From assembly GCA_014879575.1 (NCBI GenBank), contig JACSRU010000115.1:62001-126000 (forward strand): a DNA stretch of 64,000 bases, read 5' to 3'. Under the pieces are notes generated by a model, which was given only the letters and a program-made list of their open reading frames with translations, had not been told where the DNA came from and searched no databases. Made by a program: the position numbers and the translations under genes. The DNA comes from Chthoniobacterales bacterium. GTDB taxonomy: Bacteria; Verrucomicrobiota; Verrucomicrobiia; Chthoniobacterales; Terrimicrobiaceae. Shown one piece after another: positions 47,027-56,579 of this stretch (position 1 is the stretch's first letter; each line of letters opens with the position of its first letter).

Positions 47027-48747
47027 ACGGCGGGATTTTGCAGGGAGCTTTTGAAAACTTCGAGGGCTTTCTTGATAAAGGGATCGTTTTTGAAATCCTC
47101 GCTCGGATCTTTCGGCGGCTTCTGTGGTTCCACGGCCGCGGGTTTGGCGGGTTCGGCAGGCGCCTCGGGGATCGGTTCCGGTTCGGATGGTTGCGCGAGC
47201 GAGTCATCCCACTCGAAGACCAATTTGGCCGTTCGAGACAAAGCCTTGGTGAGTATGGATTCTATCTCCTTGAGACCCGTTTCCATCCAGAAACTCTCCG
47301 AGTGTTCCTTGGAGGCGGCGGGGAAACGGACGAAAAGTTTTCCTCCTTCAAACCGTTCGAAGAGCCCGTCCCGGAGCCATCCGTAGCGGATGAGGGAGTT
47401 CTTCGCCAGCTCCCCCGCGGTTTTCTCCCAAATCATGGCTGCCGAAACTCCGGCTTCCTCCGGATCCGGTGCGGGGGTGGTCGGGGGCGGAGGTGCCTGT
47501 GGGGGTTTTTGCTCGGGAGCAACTCGCGCGACGGGCGCGGGCGGAGGCGTGGGAGGCGCCGGCGCGGGTGCAGGAGCTTTGATTTGCGGAGGAGTCGCCG
47601 GGACCGACGACTTCGGGAGGACCCCTTCCCCGCCGCTGAGACTCGTCAGGGTCTCGATCACATCCGTGAGGCTTGTCTCATCCAGAAGGTGCAATGCCTT
47701 GATGACCGCGACATCAAGCTGGAGTTTTTTGTCGGCGACCCACTTCATCCGGTCTTCCGCCTCGCCAAAATGGTCCACGAGATCCAACAGTTTTCCCTGC
47801 GGGACCTGGGAAGTCTGGCCGGTGGCCGCAGCAACGAGCAGATCCCGGAGATGGGCGATAAGATCCGCCGTGAGCCGGGAGAGATCCTTGCCGGCATCCG
47901 ACTGCTCGGCCACGAGACCCAGCGCACCGGCCGCATCCCTTGCGAAAAGGTGATTGGCAAGCCCGGCAACCGTCTCCTTGGACGTAAAGCCGAAAACATC
48001 CATCACGTCCTGGGCCTGAATCTTCTCCTGGCAGAACGCGACCATCTGGTCGAGCATGCTCTCGGCGTCGCGCAATCCGCCTTCTGCGCCGCGGGCAATC
48101 GTCTCGGCGGCGGCGGGATCGAGGGAAATGTTCTCGGCCTGCGCGATGTAGGCCAGATGCGAGGCGATCAGCTCCGTGGGAATCCGGCGGAGATCGAAGC
48201 GCTGACACCGGCTCGTGATCGTGGCTGGCAACTTCTGGGCCTCGGTCGTGGCAAAAATAAATTTCACGTGTGGAGGCGGCTCCTCGAGGGTTTTGAGCAG
48301 GGCATTGAAGGCTGCCGTGCTCAACATGTGGACCTCGTCGATGAGATAGATCTTGAAAGGCCCGCGCGCTGGCGCATAGGCGGCGTTTTCGCGGAGGTCG
48401 CGGATGTTTTCGACTCCGTTGGTGCTCGCGCCGTCAATCTCGATCACATCCAGGCTGCGCCCGTCGGCGATTTCCCGACAGGCATCGCACGCGCCGCAGG
48501 GCGTCGTCGTCGGACCGTTCACGCAATTGAGCGCCTTGGCGAGAATCCGCGCCGTCGAGGTCTTGCCGATTCCGCGCGGTCCGACAAAAAGATAGGCCTG
48601 CGCAAGCCGGTTGGCCGATACCGCATTCTGGAGCGTTCGGGTGATATGATCCTGGCCGACAACCTCGGCAAACGTCTGGGGACGGTATTTTCTGGCAAAA
48701 ACACGGTAGCTCACCCCGAAACTATTACCGCCCCCACTCACGGGCAT
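47023..48747 (-). CDS. dnaX: DNA polymerase III subunits gamma/tau
   Basis: YRVFARKYRPQTFAEVVGQDHITRTL, GPRGIGKTSTARILAKALNC, zinc module CGACDACREI. Start may be GTG at 48714. Confidence 0.97.
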   Translation of the reverse strand: MPVSGGGNSFGVSYRVFARKYRPQTFAEVVGQDHITRTLQNAVSANRLAQAYLFVGPRGIGKTSTARILAKALNCVNGPTTTPCGACDACREIADGRSLDVIEIDGASTNGVENIRDLRENAAYAPARGPFKIYLIDEVHMLSTAAFNALLKTLEEPPPHVKFIFATTEAQKLPATITSRCQRFDLRRIPTELIASHLAYIAQAENISLDPAAAETIARGAEGGLRDAESMLDQMVAFCQEKIQAQDVMDVFGFTSKETVAGLANHLFARDAAGALGLVAEQSDAGKDLSRLTADLIAHLRDLLVAAATGQTSQVPQGKLLDLVDHFGEAEDRMKWVADKKLQLDVAVIKALHLLDETSLTDVIETLTSLSGGEGVLPKSSVPATPPQIKAPAPAPAPPTPPPAPVARVAPEQKPPQAPPPPTTPAPDPEEAGVSAAMIWEKTAGELAKNSLIRYGWLRDGLFERFEGGKLFVRFPAASKEHSESFWMETGLKEIESILTKALSRTAKLVFEWDDSLAQPSEPEPIPEAPAEPAKPAAVEPQKPPKDPSEDFKNDPFIKKALEVFKSSLQNPAV

Positions 48748-48996
48748 CCAGCAGGATTTGTGCGAACTTTTCGTCGGCCGATTCCCCCCTCCGTCCCGAT
48801 GTCCACCTCGATCACCTCACAGACTTCCCGCCAACCGGGAAAATTTCAGGTGTTTGGGAAGCCACTGCACGGAGTCGGCTTGACCGGCGGGATCCGGCAA
48901 TCCCTTCCCCCGGGAAATAGGCGGGCTCCATCGGGTGGATCAATGTTTGATGCCCGGGATGGACAGCGACCGGGAATCCGGACAGTCTGCACCACC

Positions 48997-49740
48997 ATGT
49001 TGGAATCATCCTGGCAATGGATCTTCGCCTACGGCGCGGCGATCTGCATCGGACTGAGCAAAACCGGTTTTGGGGGCGTTGGGATGCTGGCCGTTCTTCT
49101 CATGGCCCAGGTGTTGCCCGCGAAGGAATCCACGGGAGCCGTTCTGCCCCTCCTGATCGTGGCGGATGTCTTTGCCGTCCGCAGCTTCCAGAAATTCACG
49201 GTCTGGCGACACTTGAAAAAATTGCTGCCTCCGGCCGTCGTGGGGGTTGTGTCAGGCTGGCTTTTGATGCCACGGATTTCCGACCGGGTGTTCGGGCCGC
49301 TGATCGGGTGGGTGGTTCTCGCGCTGATCGTCCTGACCGTGATCCAAAAACTCTCCGGCCGCCTCTCGGCGAGCGCGGCGGAGCACCCTTCGATCGTCTG
49401 GCCGCTCGGCTGGATCGCCGGGGTAACCACCATGCTCGCCAACGCCGCCGGGGCGGTCATGACCATTTACCTGCTGGCCTGCCGGTTGCCGAAATACGAA
49501 TTTGTCGGGACGGCCGCCTGGTATTTTCTCATCGTGAACGTGATCAAGGTTCCCTTCAGCGCCTCGCTCGGTCTCATCAATTTTTCCTCGCTGTGGCTGA
49601 ATGCCCTTCTTGTTCCCGGAATCCTCGTGGGCGTGCTTGCCGGCCGATTTTTTCTGGGAAAGATCCCCCAGGATGCCTTCGAATGGCTGATGATCGCGTT
49701 CTCGCTGGTCGGCGGACTCCGGTTGATATTTGTCGGGTGA
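48997..49740 (+). CDS. TauE/SafE family sulfite exporter-like membrane protein
   Basis: Eight-TM pattern, GLSKTGFGGVGMLAVLL and ANAAGAVMTIYLL repeats. Confidence 0.88.
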   Translation: MLESSWQWIFAYGAAICIGLSKTGFGGVGMLAVLLMAQVLPAKESTGAVLPLLIVADVFAVRSFQKFTVWRHLKKLLPPAVVGVVSGWLLMPRISDRVFGPLIGWVVLALIVLTVIQKLSGRLSASAAEHPSIVWPLGWIAGVTTMLANAAGAVMTIYLLACRLPKYEFVGTAAWYFLIVNVIKVPFSASLGLINFSSLWLNALLVPGILVGVLAGRFFLGKIPQDAFEWLMIAFSLVGGLRLIFVG

Positions 49741-49750
49741 GTCCCTGCGG

Positions 49751-51517
49751 TCAGGCTTCGGGGCCAGGGCGGAGGGGTTTGGGTTTTGTGTTCAGGCAGG
49801 AGATTTCAGCGGAGCCGTCCTTTTTCAGGAGGATGAGATGGTCGTGGAAGGCCTTGAGGGTGCTCCTGTGGCCGATGCTGACAAATGAGATGCCGAGTTC
49901 ACGGAGACGCAGGTAGAGATGACGTTCGCTCTCCTCATCGAGCGAGCTGGTGGCTTCATCCAAAAAGGCCAGGAGAGGTTTGCGGAGGAAGATCCGCGCG
50001 AAGGAGACGCGTTGTTGTTCCCCGAGGGAAAGGACGTTTGTCCAATCGACGACACGGTTGAAATCCCCGTCCACACGATTCAGCACCTCGATAAAATTCA
50101 CCTTTCCAAGAGCCTGCCGGATCAGTTGGTCATCCGCCCCTTCCTCGCTTTGTGGATAGACCAGCTGGGCGCGCAGACTGCCCTGAACCATATAGGGGCG
50201 CTGGGAGAGGAAAATGAGGCTGTTGAGCTTGGGGCGCTCGATCGTCCCACCGCCATTTGCCCACAATCCCGCAATCGTCCGGAGCAGGGAACTTTTCCCG
50301 GTGCCGCTCGGCCCCATGACAAGCACACTCTCCCCTGGCGGCAGGGTAAAGTTCAGGTTGCGGGTCAGCGTTTTCGCTCCGTCGGGAGTCTGCACCGTGA
50401 GATTTGTCAGCTTGAGATGCGCGGCGTTTTCCGCAATTTCGATTTGTCGGCCCTTCTCCATCAGCGCGTCCTCGGTATCGAAGTCATCGAGTTCATCCCA
50501 GAGATCGCCAAGGCGCTTGATGCCGGCCGCAAAGGCGCTCAACCCTTCAAACTGCAGAATGATCACGCTCAAGGCCATGAGCACCTGGGCAAAGGCGCTC
50601 TGGGCCTGTGTGACGACCCCGAACTCGACTTGGCCAAGGATATACATCGGCCCCACGATGAGAGTCGGGATGACCAGAGACACGTAGTTGTAGCTGTTCG
50701 TGAAGAATCCGAGCGTCCGGTTCCATCCGATGATGCGCAGAGTGTTGCCCACCACCTCCGCAAATCGTGTCATCAGGTCGCGGTGCTCACGTTTTTCCCC
50801 GCGGAAAAAGGCGATGCTCTCCGCATTGTCCCGCACCCGGATGAGGGCGTAGCGGAAGTCCGCCTCCTTTCGGTATTGATGAAAATTCAGGCTGACAAGG
50901 CGGTGCCCGATCCAAATCGAGAGCCCGGTGCCGAGCGTCGCGTAGAGGAACAACGAGACGGGCAACGTCCACGAAATCGTCCACAAAACCCCGAGAAACG
51001 CCGCGAGCGTGACGCCGGAATTGATCAGGGTGAGAAAATAGCCGAGAACCCCGGTGGTGAACGATTTGACATCCTCCGAAATTCGTTGATCCGGGTTGTC
51101 CACGCGGTGCGATGTGCGCAGGCGATAATAGGCGCGGTTAAAAAAGTAGCGTTTGACCAACAGGCGGGTCATCCACTGCCGCCATAAAAGTGAGAGCCTC
51201 TCGCCGGTATACCGGTAGAAGACCCCAATGGGAACCGCGATGGCAAAGACGCCAAGATAAAGCCAAAGGTTTTTGTAAAATCCTGCGGAATCCCGCTGGA
51301 CGAGCGACGTGATAAAATTGCGTCCGGCGAAGCTCACAAGCACCTGGACCACGCCAACTGCGAGACAGAGCCCAAGCATGGTAATGGCAAGAAGACGCGC
51401 CTCCCGACGATGGGGATCAAAAAAAAATGCCCGCGAGAGCTGGCCCAGCCGACGGAGGACGACCGGATGCAGGGCCGTGTATTCGGGTACGGGTTCTGCC
51501 ACGCCGCAAGTTAACAA
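49751..51517 (-). CDS. ABC transporter ATP-binding/permease, SbmA/BacA-YddA type
   Basis: Permease with TGERLSLLWRQWMTRLLVKRYFFNRAYYRL..NPDQRISEDV; ATPase Walker A GPSGTGKSSLLR, LGEQQRVSFARI, FLDEATSSLD. Confidence 0.93.
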   Translation of the reverse strand: MLTCGVAEPVPEYTALHPVVLRRLGQLSRAFFFDPHRREARLLAITMLGLCLAVGVVQVLVSFAGRNFITSLVQRDSAGFYKNLWLYLGVFAIAVPIGVFYRYTGERLSLLWRQWMTRLLVKRYFFNRAYYRLRTSHRVDNPDQRISEDVKSFTTGVLGYFLTLINSGVTLAAFLGVLWTISWTLPVSLFLYATLGTGLSIWIGHRLVSLNFHQYRKEADFRYALIRVRDNAESIAFFRGEKREHRDLMTRFAEVVGNTLRIIGWNRTLGFFTNSYNYVSLVIPTLIVGPMYILGQVEFGVVTQAQSAFAQVLMALSVIILQFEGLSAFAAGIKRLGDLWDELDDFDTEDALMEKGRQIEIAENAAHLKLTNLTVQTPDGAKTLTRNLNFTLPPGESVLVMGPSGTGKSSLLRTIAGLWANGGGTIERPKLNSLIFLSQRPYMVQGSLRAQLVYPQSEEGADDQLIRQALGKVNFIEVLNRVDGDFNRVVDWTNVLSLGEQQRVSFARIFLRKPLLAFLDEATSSLDEESERHLYLRLRELGISFVSIGHRSTLKAFHDHLILLKKDGSAEISCLNTKPKPLRPGPEA

Positions 51518-51652
51518 CCTGTGGCTTCAAAGCGCAATCGCCGGAGTGATCTGCCGTAGATTTTCCCATGCCATCCCCTGAAAAAATCATCCCCTCCCGT
51601 TTTCCGTATTTGCTTTTTTCTTCGGTGATGCGGAAATGTCCCGGGTTTCGCC

Positions 51653-52813
51653 ATGCGCGTCCTTTTCATCAATCACACCATCAAAAAAAGCGGGGCGGGG
51701 ATCAGCTTGGGGACGCTGGTGAAGAACCTTCCCGATGCGGTGGAGCCGCATTTTTTGCTGCGGAAGGGTTCGGAGGTGGATGGGATCCTGGGGGTGGGAT
51801 CCCGCCCGGTGGTGCATGGACGCTTCATTTCGCAGACGATGACGACGATGTATGGGCAGGGGCTGCCCTTTCCGCAATTTGCGTGGCAGTTGGTGAAGGC
51901 GCCTTACAGCGCGGCCCGTGTCCGGGGGCTGTGCCGCCGATGGGGGATCGATCTTGTCCATATCAACGAGACCACCCTGCTGGCCGATGCCTGGGGGGCG
52001 GCCTGGGCGGGCGTGCCGGTGTTCATTCATGCCCGCACCGCGTGTCAGTTGCGGCCGTTTGAGCGGTGGTTTCTGGAGGTCACGGGGCGTCTGAAATCGG
52101 CCCGCTTCCTGGCAATTGACGACGAGGTGCGCGACAGCCTGCCATCCGTCTGCCGGGAAAAATGCGAGGTGGTTCATAATCCGATCTCCCTGGGTCCCAA
52201 TCCGGACCCGTCCGACGTGGAGGCCCTGCGTGCCGCGTGGGGGGTGCGGTCCGGCGAAGTGGTGGTCGGGCAGGCGGCGTCCCTCCATCCGGAGAAGGGG
52301 ATTTGGGACATTTTGCATCTGGCGGAGGCCACGCGGGAGACGTTGCCGGATGTCCGTTTTGTTCTGGTTGGGGACACCGCCGCCGCGGTCGGATGCGGAC
52401 CGCAGCTTGCCGAGGCCATCCGCTCGCGCTCGCTTGCCGGGAGGGTGGTTCTTGCAGGATACGAAAGCCGACTGGCACTGGTCTATGCGGCCTTTGATGT
52501 GGCGCTCTGCCTGTTTGGCGGGGGGTTGGGCGGAGTGGGCCGGGCGGCCTATGAAGCCGGACTTTCCGGCAAACCGTTGGTGGCCACCCTGCCGGACCCG
52601 GCGGCATCGAAGACCCTGCAGAACGGGGTGAGCGGCCTGTTGTTCACACAGGAAGATGTGTCGGGCATCCGCGCGGCCGTCGAGCGGCTGGCCGGAGACC
52701 CCGCCCTGCGCGCCAGCCTCGGCGCGGCGGCGAAGTCCGCACTCGCCGAACGCCACGATCCCGCGCATGTGGCTGCCCGTGTCGTGTCGCTCTACCGGGG
52801 CGTCCTCCCATGA
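51653..52813 (+). CDS. Glycosyltransferase family 4-like
   Basis: MRVLFINHTIKKSGAGISLGTLVKNL; GT-B fold pattern with EAGLSGKPLVAT..NGVSGLLF. Confidence 0.88.
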   Translation: MRVLFINHTIKKSGAGISLGTLVKNLPDAVEPHFLLRKGSEVDGILGVGSRPVVHGRFISQTMTTMYGQGLPFPQFAWQLVKAPYSAARVRGLCRRWGIDLVHINETTLLADAWGAAWAGVPVFIHARTACQLRPFERWFLEVTGRLKSARFLAIDDEVRDSLPSVCREKCEVVHNPISLGPNPDPSDVEALRAAWGVRSGEVVVGQAASLHPEKGIWDILHLAEATRETLPDVRFVLVGDTAAAVGCGPQLAEAIRSRSLAGRVVLAGYESRLALVYAAFDVALCLFGGGLGGVGRAAYEAGLSGKPLVATLPDPAASKTLQNGVSGLLFTQEDVSGIRAAVERLAGDPALRASLGAAAKSALAERHDPAHVAARVVSLYRGVLP

Positions 52814-53682
52814 TCGTCGCCCCCTGCGGAGGCGGGTTCCGGTTGGGAAACCGGCTGGAAATGTTCCTGCATCTGGGTGCCTTCAGTCATCGCGCGGGCG
52901 TTCCCGTGGCCATTCCCTCCTTCGCCGGCCATGCGGAGGATTTCGCCGGCACGCGGCGCAATCCCTTCTGCCTTTTCCCCCGCCGGGAATCCTTCCGGTG
53001 GCTCCCACCGCTGGCAGCCCACACGCTGGCCTGGCTGCCAACCCGGCTGCCCGCCCTCGCTGCCGCCCTGGATGGCGTGTGCCTGGATTGTCCGAATGAC
53101 CGGGAATTCGACCTCGCCTCCGCTGATTTCCTCGACCTCGCCCGAAGTCGGCGGTTTGTTTTTTTGCGCACGGGCTGGCAATACCGCGACTGGGACGCCC
53201 TGCCGGACTTCCTTCCCGTCGCCCGGAAGTATTTCCATCCCGCCGCCCCTGTGGAACGCGCGGCCCGGGCAGTCGTCGAGGCGGCCCGCCGGAAGGCCGA
53301 CATCGTGGTGGGCGTGCATGTGCGGCGCACGGACTTCCGTGACCACCTCGGAGGACGCTACTTTTTCAGCATCGAATCCTATGCGGCACGGATGAAGGAA
53401 ATCGCGGCATCCGCCGGGAGCCGCCGCGTCGCCTTCGTGGTCTGCTCGGATGAACCCCGTCATCCCGGGGAATTTCCGGGGCTGGAGGTTGTCTGTTCCG
53501 GCCTCCCCGCGACCGGTGACCTTGCGGCACTGTCCTTTTGCGACGCGGTCACCGGCCCGGCCATCAGCTCTTTCAGCGGCTGGGCCGCGCTCATGGGGGA
53601 CCGCCCGTTTCTGGGCCTCGAGCCCGAGGCCCCCGCAGCCTCCCTCGCCGCCTTCGGTCCCTCGCCGCTGCTGAAACGTTGA
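52810..53682 (+). CDS. Fucosyltransferase-like glycosyltransferase (GT11/GT23-like)
   Basis: HVRRTDF (HxRRxD) motif; C-terminal SSFSGWAALMGDRPFLGLE. Confidence 0.7.
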   Translation: MIVAPCGGGFRLGNRLEMFLHLGAFSHRAGVPVAIPSFAGHAEDFAGTRRNPFCLFPRRESFRWLPPLAAHTLAWLPTRLPALAAALDGVCLDCPNDREFDLASADFLDLARSRRFVFLRTGWQYRDWDALPDFLPVARKYFHPAAPVERAARAVVEAARRKADIVVGVHVRRTDFRDHLGGRYFFSIESYAARMKEIAASAGSRRVAFVVCSDEPRHPGEFPGLEVVCSGLPATGDLAALSFCDAVTGPAISSFSGWAALMGDRPFLGLEPEAPAASLAAFGPSPLLKR

Positions 53683-53688
53683 AAGTCC

Positions 53689-53723
53689 TTGCGGAATCGT
53701 GAGTGCCACTTTAGTATCACTCC
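53689..53723 (+). promoter_or_regulatory. Putative promoter of the Phd/ParE operon
   Basis: TTGCGG - 17 nt - TAGTAT, then 6 nt to ATG (53724). Confidence 0.45.
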
Positions 53724-53981
53724 ATGCGAACCGAACTTGTCACAACCCTCAAGCGCAAGGCGACCGACGTTATTTCCCGGCTTGCCAGTGACCAGGAGCC
53801 CGTGCTGATCACCCAGCATGGACTCCCTGCCGCATATCTCATTGATGTGCGAATGTATGAGGGCATACAAAAGAGACTGACGCTCCTTGAGGGTATCGCC
53901 CGCGGCGAGAAAGCCATTCTGGAGAAGCGCGTTGTTCCCCACAAGGAGGCAAGGCAGAGGATGGCGCGATGGCTCGCATAA
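53724..53981 (+). CDS. Type II antitoxin, Phd/YefM-like
   Basis: LKRKATDVISRLASDQEPVLITQHGLPAAYLIDVRMYE; overlaps a RelE/ParE toxin. Confidence 0.9.
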   Translation: MRTELVTTLKRKATDVISRLASDQEPVLITQHGLPAAYLIDVRMYEGIQKRLTLLEGIARGEKAILEKRVVPHKEARQRMARWLA

Positions 53982-54280
53982 TCTGGACTGAGCCCGCGCT
54001 CCAAGACCTAGACGCGATCGCGGATTATATTTCCCTCGATAAGCCACTCGCGGCGCGCCAATTCGTTCAGCGGGTATTTGATCGAATCGAACAACTTGCA
54101 ACCCACCCAAAGAGCGGATCAGTGCCCGCCGAACTCAGGGGCACACCGTATCGCCAACTGGTCATTCCACCAGTCCGCATCTTTTATCGAACACAGAATG
54201 GGGTTGTTTACATTGTTTACGCCATGCGGGATGAAAAACTTTTTCGGAACGACGACTTGCTCGAAAGAGATACGGACTAA
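53969..54280 (+). CDS. Type II toxin, RelE/ParE superfamily
   Basis: IIWTEPALQDLDAIADYISLDKPLAARQFVQRVFDRIEQLATHPKSGSVPAELRGTPYRQLVIPPVRIFYR. Confidence 0.93.
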   Translation: MARIIWTEPALQDLDAIADYISLDKPLAARQFVQRVFDRIEQLATHPKSGSVPAELRGTPYRQLVIPPVRIFYRTQNGVVYIVYAMRDEKLFRNDDLLERDTD

Positions 54281-54334
54281 AGGAATGTGGTGGTGGAGGG
54301 GAAAAGTCCGTCTTCCTTAACTCCCGGATTCCTA

Positions 54335-54606
54335 GTGTGCTGTCATCCAAATAGCTTGATGTTTGCCGAAGAGAAATTTGCCGATTTTCAAGGCGCGAGC
54401 GAAGCACCTGTGTGGAGCCACACTGGTCGAGCGAGCAACGCGGAAAATCGGCAAATTCCTCACGGCCCGAAGGGTTAGCTGGAAAATGGCCCGGCACCCG
54501 CGTTGCTCCTCAGTCACGTATCGCAACGGATATGCTCCTTCGTCGCGCCTTGGCGGCGGGCCATTTTGCAGCCAACAAACATCAAGCTATTTGGATGACA
54601 GCACAC
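54335..54606. mobile_element. 272-bp MITE-like/structured element: perfect 31-bp terminal inverted repeats enclosing two hairpins
   Basis: 54335-54365 GTGTGCTGTCATCCAAATAGCTTGATGTTTG is the exact reverse complement of 54576-54606. Inner arms 54371-54389/54443-54461 (18 of 19 pairs) and 54478-54493/54557-54572 (15 of 16 pairs). Confidence 0.85.
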
Positions 54607-54716
54607 CAGTGTTCCTTCTGAAAACCGCTGCAACGGATCGTGCGAAGCCCGAACAGTCAGGCTTTCAAAACTGAAAACCGAACACTGAACACTGAACCCT
54701 GAAAACTCCTCCTCCC

Positions 54717-56576
54717 TCACCCCACCCCAAACACCCTCGTCCATGCGGCAAATGCCGTGACGCGCCAGAGCGTCGGGCAGTGGACCCCTCCGGCGGAAAA
54801 GTCCTGCCACATCCGCCGCAGGCCCGCTTCATTCAAAATCTCCGGATGGTTGGCCGCCGCCTCGAGGGTGAGTGCGCAGGCCGCATCGGAAGATTGGCGC
54901 AGCCATCGTTCTTCGGGTGTGGCGAATCCCAGTTTGTCGCGGCGCGCCACCACCGAGGGTGGAACGATGTCCCGCAGCGCGGACTTCAGGATGCGCTTGG
55001 TCACTCCGTTCCGGATTTTGAATTCGTCGGGCAGGGCGAGGGTCATCTCGACGAGTTCGTGGTCGAGGAAGGGGACCCGGGACTCGACGCCATGGGCCAT
55101 CGAGTTGCGGTCCTCCCAGTGCAGGAGCATGGGCAGCGTGAGCCTCTGGATCATCAGCAGCGACATCGAGCGCGTCGTGGCGCGTGTCTCCGCGCGTTCG
55201 GGCCTTTGCCACGGCGGCATGGGAATTCCTTCGCCGAGGAGGAATCCCTTTGTCGCCCAAGGGTTGTTTTCGAGGGGATTTACCACCAACCGCTTGGCAA
55301 TGCGAAACACCGTCCGGGGGGTGAACCAAAGTGCCATGCTGCGCAGGGTGTCAGCCCACCGCCAGTCATGATCCTCGCGGAAATGCCGGGCCTCGTTGAA
55401 AACGGTCCAGATTTTCAGCCGCCTGAGCATCCCGAGGAGATGGGGACCGAAGAACTGCGGGTAGCTGGCCAGCAATTCATCCCCGCCCTGGCCGTCCACC
55501 ATCACCTTGAGCCCCTGCTCCCGTGCCATCTGGAAGACGGCGTATTGCGAGAGGATGCTGGCATTCGCAAGCGGTTCGTCTTGGGAAAAAGTGACCCGTT
55601 CGAGCCGTTGCACAAGATCGGAGGCCGGGGGCGTCACCTCAATAAGCCGGGCTCCGGCCAATGCCGCCGCGTCGCGCGCGTAACGGCTTTCATCAAGGCG
55701 CGCATCGGGAAAATGGCAGTGGATTCCGGTCGGCTGCCGGCCGCTCCCCCTCAGGCGCGCCCTGGCGACACCGATGAGGGCGGAGGAATCCATGCCGCCC
55801 GAGAGGCAGAAGCCCAGCGGCACGTCGCTGCGCAGATGCAGCGAGACCACTTCAAACATTTTCTCGCGATACGCCCGGGTCGCATCCTCGAAGTCCCCCA
55901 TCGGTTTTCCCGGAGAAGGAAGGCGATACCATGTCTGCGGCTCCGCGCGTGCGGGATGCCCGAGGTCAATCTCGAGCATCTCCCCGCCGCGCAACTGTCC
56001 AACTCCGTCAAACAGCGTGTCCGCCGTGTGGTCCTGCGCTCCAAAAACCAAAAAATCCCGCACGCGGGCGGGATGAAGACGTGGCGTGGCGCCGAGCAAT
56101 TGTTTGATTTCCGAGGCGAACTCCCAGCCGTCGGCGGTTTTGCGCCAATACAGCGGCTTGATGCCGAAGCGGTCCCGCGCGACCAGGACCCGCCTGCGTG
56201 CCGGATCAGCAATCACAAAGGCAAACATCCCCCGCAGGTGCCGCAGACAGTCCGCTCCCCACTTTTCATAAGCGGCAAGGAGAACCTCCGTGTCTCCCGC
56301 CGTCCGGAACTCCCCGCCGATCCGGTGCCGGAGTTCGATGTAATTGTAAATCTCTCCGTTGAAGACCACCACCGGACCGCCGGGCCGCCGCCGGAGGGGC
56401 TGGTTCGAGCCGGCCTGCGGGTCCAGAATGCTCAGCCGCCAGTGCGCGAGCGTCACGCGCTGCCCGCAGGCTTCCAGCACCTCCGTGCCCGAGGCATCGG
56501 GGCCACGGTGCGCCACCGGGATGATTTCCCTCTCCGGTTCGCCCATCGGTTCGATTCTTCCGAAAATTCCGCACAT
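54717..56576 (-). CDS. asnB: Asparagine synthase (glutamine-hydrolysing)
   Basis: MCGIFGRIEP N-terminal GATase, LSGGMDSSALIGVA PP-loop; 619 aa. Confidence 0.95.
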   Translation of the reverse strand: MCGIFGRIEPMGEPEREIIPVAHRGPDASGTEVLEACGQRVTLAHWRLSILDPQAGSNQPLRRRPGGPVVVFNGEIYNYIELRHRIGGEFRTAGDTEVLLAAYEKWGADCLRHLRGMFAFVIADPARRRVLVARDRFGIKPLYWRKTADGWEFASEIKQLLGATPRLHPARVRDFLVFGAQDHTADTLFDGVGQLRGGEMLEIDLGHPARAEPQTWYRLPSPGKPMGDFEDATRAYREKMFEVVSLHLRSDVPLGFCLSGGMDSSALIGVARARLRGSGRQPTGIHCHFPDARLDESRYARDAAALAGARLIEVTPPASDLVQRLERVTFSQDEPLANASILSQYAVFQMAREQGLKVMVDGQGGDELLASYPQFFGPHLLGMLRRLKIWTVFNEARHFREDHDWRWADTLRSMALWFTPRTVFRIAKRLVVNPLENNPWATKGFLLGEGIPMPPWQRPERAETRATTRSMSLLMIQRLTLPMLLHWEDRNSMAHGVESRVPFLDHELVEMTLALPDEFKIRNGVTKRILKSALRDIVPPSVVARRDKLGFATPEERWLRQSSDAACALTLEAAANHPEILNEAGLRRMWQDFSAGGVHCPTLWRVTAFAAWTRVFGVG

Positions 56577-56579
56577 AAT

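Noticed and set aside
47023-48747. Programmed frameshift in dnaX
   Set aside because: No clear slippery A-tract plus stem-loop found by eye; full-length ORF is intact.
46948-48996. N-terminal ~680 aa of the 930-aa ORF ending in the TauE/SafE protein
   Set aside because: Antisense to dnaX/ybaB; the real gene begins at ATG 48997.
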